Below, in pieces: positions 18,061 through 21,520 of a stretch of DNA of 21,520 nt. The stretch comes from Chara braunii (lineage: Eukaryota; Streptophyta; Charophyceae; Charales; Characeae). The position numbers were made by a program, and so were the translations under genes. Location: NCBI GenBank assembly GCA_003427395.1, contig BFEA01000493.1, positions 111,569 through 133,088 of the forward strand, read 5' to 3'. How positions within the stretch are numbered: the first letter of the stretch is position 1; every line of letters starts with the position of its first letter. Under the pieces are notes generated by a model, which worked only from the letters and a program-made list of their open reading frames with translations, had not been told where the DNA came from and searched no databases.

Positions 18061-18899
18061 ACGAATAGACAAATAGGCTGATAGAGGTCCGCTTCACAAT
18101 CCTCAAACCTGTAGTGGATCGCAAGAACCATAAACACGATATCCGCAAAAGAAGCAAAACTCTGTAATAAAGAAAGCTGAGAAATCTAGGATGCGGAGCA
18201 AGCTCCATGTGGAGTCCATGCGATGCAGCCTAAGCTACATAATGTTAAGTGAAAAACAAATATTTGATATACATACACATCCTAACTAAACGTAGAAAAT
18301 GACATGTAACAAGATACAATCCTAAAGTCATGGACGCAATTGCTGAAAGGAAAAAAAAACAATATGTCACAAGTAATCAGTGTTGAAAGAAACAGAGAGC
18401 AATATGTCATAAGTAATGTCATGTCGTCGAACCACTAAGAGTGGGTTGGTCTCAGAAGGGGTGAATGCAGCCTAAGAATCGAAACTCCTAAGGGCAGTCA
18501 CACACGAAGGTGGGATAGGTCAGGCTCGGGGTGAGGGAGTGGTAGCAAAGCAAAACCAATGACCTTAACAGATAGACCATCAAGGTGGGTAATGCTCGAA
18601 GAAAGGGTGACACCATGCAGGGTCGACCATGAAAGGGGAGCCTGGAAGAGGGTGGTCATATGCCTAACTAAAGGCATGCAATGGTCGACACTAGGGTGAT
18701 GAGGGATGCAGTGGCTCGGGGAAACATTAGCACAATTCACCGACTGGGGGAGGGAGTTAAATTTGGGAGTACGGAAGCCAAGATAACACTACGGTCCCAA
18801 TGCCTATGCGATACCAAACGAAAACCTAACTCAGGGAGACCCAACTAATTGAGAACCATCATGCGATATATGGAAGAGAATCTACAGGGTAGGGTGGTG
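18061..18899. other. No recognised gene; possible 3' part of the chromovirus
   Basis: Lies 3' (minus strand) of the chromodomain of the element at 18900-20950, so part of it could be 3' untranslated region or LTR. No second copy is in the window to define an LTR. A small repeat is visible (CAATATGTCA.AAGTAAT at 18361 and 18400). Minus-strand open frames here have no recognisable domain. Confidence 0.35.
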
Positions 18900-19107
18900 G
18901 CGTGAAGCAGTCACGTCCAAAGTAATTGAAGCCGATAAGGTAGCTGAAGTCATCGAAGTGGTCGATGGCGTCAATGAAGTAAGAGTCGAGTCGATGTCGA
19001 AGCAAAGCCGCAAAACGCTGACATCCTCAAGAAGATGATGATGGAGTACCTGAAGGTGTGAGTCGGTAGGAAGATAGTAGGTGATCAGAGTATCAGTCGT
19101 CGAGACT

Positions 19108-19575
19108 CTAAGGGCGTCGACGAGTGGGTTGTGGACACGTGGAGGCGTCCGTCTGCTGCTGAAGAATGACCTCAGAGGAAGCGGGCTCGTCCTCAACAAT
19201 CTCCTCAGCGAAAGGAGGAGGAAGATGGTCGGTCGACTGAGTAGGAGAAAATGTCTCAGCACTACGAGCATGATCATATGCACGCACCAACATTTGGGTG
19301 TACTCCAAGTGTTCGAGGGGCTCCCAAGTAGCCTCCTCATCAGGATAGCCCTTCCAACGCATAAGGTACTCGGTGCGTGGAGGGATATCATCGGTAACTC
19401 GGCGAGATACGACGTCGAAAACGACGAACTCCTCGTGACCGTCTACCATGATAGGTGGAGGGCGCTCATAAGAACGTTCGAAGAAGCACTTGGACAATTT
19501 GCGATAAAGGCGCAACAAGGAGACGTGGTAAACATCGTGTACGCGAGTCTGTCGAAGGTAATCAAGTAAATTCAC
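19108..19575 (-). pseudogene. Chromovirus integrase C-terminal domain with chromodomain
   Basis: The 155-codon frame begins (non-ATG) with VHDVYHVSLLRLY, the conserved HDVFHVSLLR..-type motif near the end of chromovirus integrases. Residues about 47-105 are a chromodomain: VVFDVVSRRV, then EYLMRWKGYPDEEATWEPLEHL, with the aromatic positions Y70, W74 and W84 kept. Such chromodomains steer integration toward marked chromatin. The tail is Pro/Thr/Glu-rich and runs to a stop at 19108. This is the best preserved chromodomain in the window and belongs to a family different from that at 3758-6081. Confidence 0.9.
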
Positions 19576-20058
19576 ACAAAGTTGATCGGACTAGCGGCAG
19601 TATCAGAAAACCGACGGCTTGAAGGATGTGGCGTGGAGCAAAGAAATAACGCCTGAACTTACAAAGCATATCCGCTTCGAGCTGCAAGTGGTGAACGTCG
19701 ACAAACATATCGTCACCGACTTTGAATGGGTGATCCATTCGTGATCGGTTCGCTCGTGCGACCATGCCAGTCTAGGAATCGGCTAGACTCTCGTGGATGA
19801 TCCGTTCGTGATCGGTTCGCTCGTGCGACCATGTGAGTCGGCTAGACTCTGGTGTGCGCGCTTCATAATCGCAGCCATGTGGGCGATTCAATCGTCAAGT
19901 GCAGAACAACGAGTGTTTGGGCGCAACCGTGACGGGTGTAGGAAATCCGCGGGTGCACGAGGGTGGTAGCCAAGGTCGCAATAGAATAGTGACATCCCCG
20001 TCGTTGGCGAAACAGCGTGGTTGTAAGCAATCTCCACATGGGCTAAGTGTAAGTCCCA
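19562..20058 (-). pseudogene. Chromovirus integrase, linker between core and chromodomain
   Basis: Frame 19562-19765 reads RMDHPFKVGDDMFVD..HLQLEADMLCKFRRYFFAPRHIL, the SH3-like region that follows the integrase core (family pattern: F.VGD.V.L....L....KL..R..GP..I). It then needs a frameshift near 19580 to join the chromodomain frame. Between 19770 and 20058 the reading is broken by stops, a 67-bp duplication and indels. Confidence 0.8.
19731..19855. repeat. 67-bp tandem duplication in the integrase linker
   Basis: TGATCC.TTCGTGATCGG starts at 19731 and again at 19798; both copies continue TTCGCTCGTGCGACCATG and end CGGCTAGACTC. The second unit lacks about 9 bp. Confidence 0.9.
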
Positions 20059-20493
20059 CTATTGGTCATTCCTAATAAACTTTCGGAGGATATTATCGAG
20101 AGTTTTATTGGTGACCTCAGTCTGACCATCCATATCAGGGTGGTAAGACGATGAAAAGCGAAGCCGGGATCCGTACACCTCGTGTAGACGTCGCCAGAAT
20201 GTACTGGTAAAGCGTGGGTCACGGTCGGAGATGATGCTCTGAGGTAAGTCGTGATCCCTCACGACTTGGTCGAAGACGATGTCGGCGACCTCACTAGCGC
20301 TAATGCGATAGCAGCACGAGACAAAATGTGCACGCTTCGTAAAGCGATCGACGACGACCAAGATAGCATCATGACCTCGCTCAGTTGGTGGAAGAAGGGG
20401 ACCAAGGAAATCCATCGAGATGGACTGCCAACGACGGTCAGGTATGGGTAGGGGTTGAAGTAACCCATACGGAAGGTGGTTCGCATTGTTCAC
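20059..20493 (-). pseudogene. Ty3/gypsy integrase catalytic core
   Basis: The open stretch of 144 codons contains the full DDE core: SMDFLGPL (first Asp, residue 28), IISDRDPRFTS (second Asp, residue 90) and DGQTEVTNKTL (Glu, residue 126). The second Asp and the Glu have the canonical 35 residues between them. Flanking family motifs are present: VVVDRFTKRAHF, STFWRRL and SSSYHPDMDGQTE. The frame begins at a non-ATG codon and is really a continuation of the zinc-finger region upstream. The stretch itself has no stop, but neighbouring breaks make the protein non-functional. Confidence 0.92.
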
Positions 20494-20950
20494 CTCCTGG
20501 CAGGTAGGACACTCTTGGACGTAGGCTGTAACGAAGTCCTTAGACGTCGGTCAGACGTATTGGCGGTAGACACGAGCCAACGTCTTGTGGAAGCCCATAT
20601 GTTATGGCCTGGATGCAGAGCTGTCCGGTGGAGGGAACGCAGATACGTGGTTCTTGCTGACCAGATCTGTCATACCAATACACGAGACCGCTTTCATCGA
20701 GGGAGTATGAAGGAACGGTCTTGCCACTACGCAATGTCGTGTGGATGACGCGATGTCGATGCAAATACCCTTACAAGGGTATCCACCCTATGTTTTTGCA
20801 GGCGCGTATATCGCACGAGGCGCGACTGAGGCAATGGTTTACGTTGACTAGGTGCTTGGTTAGAGTATAAAGTATGTGGGCGCGGAGACTTGAGAAGCGC
20901 GTGATCTTTGCAATTATTGATGGTTGAAGAGTCGATATGATCGTCGACCA
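20494..20950 (-). pseudogene. Chromovirus pre-integrase zinc finger and RNase H end, broken
   Basis: In frame with the integrase, ECPTCQE (Cys codons at 20509-20511 and 20500-20502) is the C-C half of the H-H-C-C zinc finger. A TGA at 20551-20553 replaces the usual Trp of that stretch. In another frame (20540-20764) TLRSGKTV.. and SGLVYWYDRSGQQEPRICVPS is the typical segment between RNase H and the zinc finger. 20766-20940 may be the decayed end of RNase H, but I cannot identify its motifs with confidence. Nothing of the element is visible right of 20950, where AT-rich DNA starts abruptly. Confidence 0.7.
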
Positions 20951-21429
20951 CATTTTTATTTTTTTGATTAAGTAGGATTAAAAGGATTTCGTCTTTTAAT
21001 TAATGCATTCAACAGAAAAAATATTTTGATTTTTTTTTTTTTTTTAAACATAAAAATTAAATTTTTGATATGTATCTACTGCTTGTGCTGGACCCAACTG
21101 ATTGGCATATACGAAGACCCTTGCCAAATATATACCAACAAGTCCCTATACACTCCCAACAAGTCCCAGCACAGTCCTAATATGTATGTGGTAATGTGTA
21201 TTTGAAGTTAACCTTATTATGAAATACTAAAAACTAAAGGAGTTAGAATTATAATTCAGTGCGCACATGATTTGTATTTGTATGGGAAAATCATATATTT
21301 TGTAAATAATAGATGATGGAAAGGTATGTGGTACTTTGGTATGAAAGACTTGTAATTACCCTCAAAGTACTACGTACCTAAAATACATAACTACTTGTCT
21401 TTAACAAATGTAATGAAATGTTCTTGCTC

Positions 21430-21432
<3 letters not shown>
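20951..21432. other. AT-rich DNA without genes
   Basis: Contains a poly-T run (about 21030-21045) and no open frame of note. It seems to be outside the chromovirus fragment. Confidence 0.5.

Positions 21433-21520
<88 letters not shown>
21433..21520. repeat. (GA)n microsatellite
   Basis: 44 uninterrupted GA dinucleotides to the window end; the true length is unknown. Confidence 0.98.

Noticed and set aside
18882-19391. 169-codon minus-strand ORF rich in Leu/Ser/Thr.
   Set aside because: It overlaps the chromodomain reading in another frame, and its composition is that of a shadow frame.

Overview
The window looks like repeat-dominated nuclear DNA from a plant-lineage eukaryote. No host gene is visible. 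There are no ribosome-binding sites or operons, long A/T homopolymers and (TA)n/(GA)n microsatellites are common, and nearly all recognisable coding sequence belongs to decayed retroelements. The combination of chromodomain Ty3/gypsy (chromovirus) fragments with a Penelope-like element whose GIY-YIG domain precedes the reverse transcriptase fits a streptophyte alga of the Chara type. That assignment is inference from element style; no marker gene is present.

Layout. 1-2700: AT-rich DNA with GC-rich islands. It holds a ~315-bp direct repeat (1-313 and 1577-1896) and a small terminal-inverted-repeat (TIR) element family (TAGGCTACCAG ends) in three copies, one nested inside another. 2700-3757: no recognisable gene. 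3758-6240: two ~825-bp minus-strand fragments of one chromovirus family (integrase C-terminus plus chromodomain-like tail), separated by a fold-back repeat cluster; an inverted copy of that repeat lies at 496-700. 6240-8130: no recognised gene.

8131-13880 is the centrepiece: a decayed Penelope-like element (PLE) flanked by ~610-bp direct repeats (pseudo-LTRs) about 90% identical by eye. Between them one plus-strand coding path, with eight in-frame stops and three frameshifts, runs: CCHC zinc knuckle, basic coiled coil, GIY-YIG endonuclease, a Cys-x-Cys region, reverse transcriptase. The GIY-YIG is upstream of the RT, which is the permuted order; canonical Penelope elements carry it downstream. 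Within the RT, a piece containing motif B has been flipped between 77-nt inverted arms, yet the reading frame stays open across it.

13881-15850: AT-rich DNA without genes, containing a ~123-bp tandem duplication and an array of degenerate hairpin-forming repeats about every 95 nt. 15855-16720: a gag-like plus-strand remnant. 17331-17664: a 334-bp miniature inverted-repeat element (MITE) with 37-bp TIRs and a TA target duplication. 17934-18060: a 38-bp tandem repeat and a 16-bp-stem palindrome. 18900-20950: a second, distinct chromovirus pol remnant on the minus strand (zinc-finger end, DDE integrase, chromodomain). The window ends in a (GA)n tract.

Nothing here appears to encode an intact functional protein. 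The genes relate to one another as ordered domains of retroelement polyproteins rather than as a host pathway. The most informative parts are the domain order of the PLE, its structured direct repeats, and the fold-back rearrangement in its RT.
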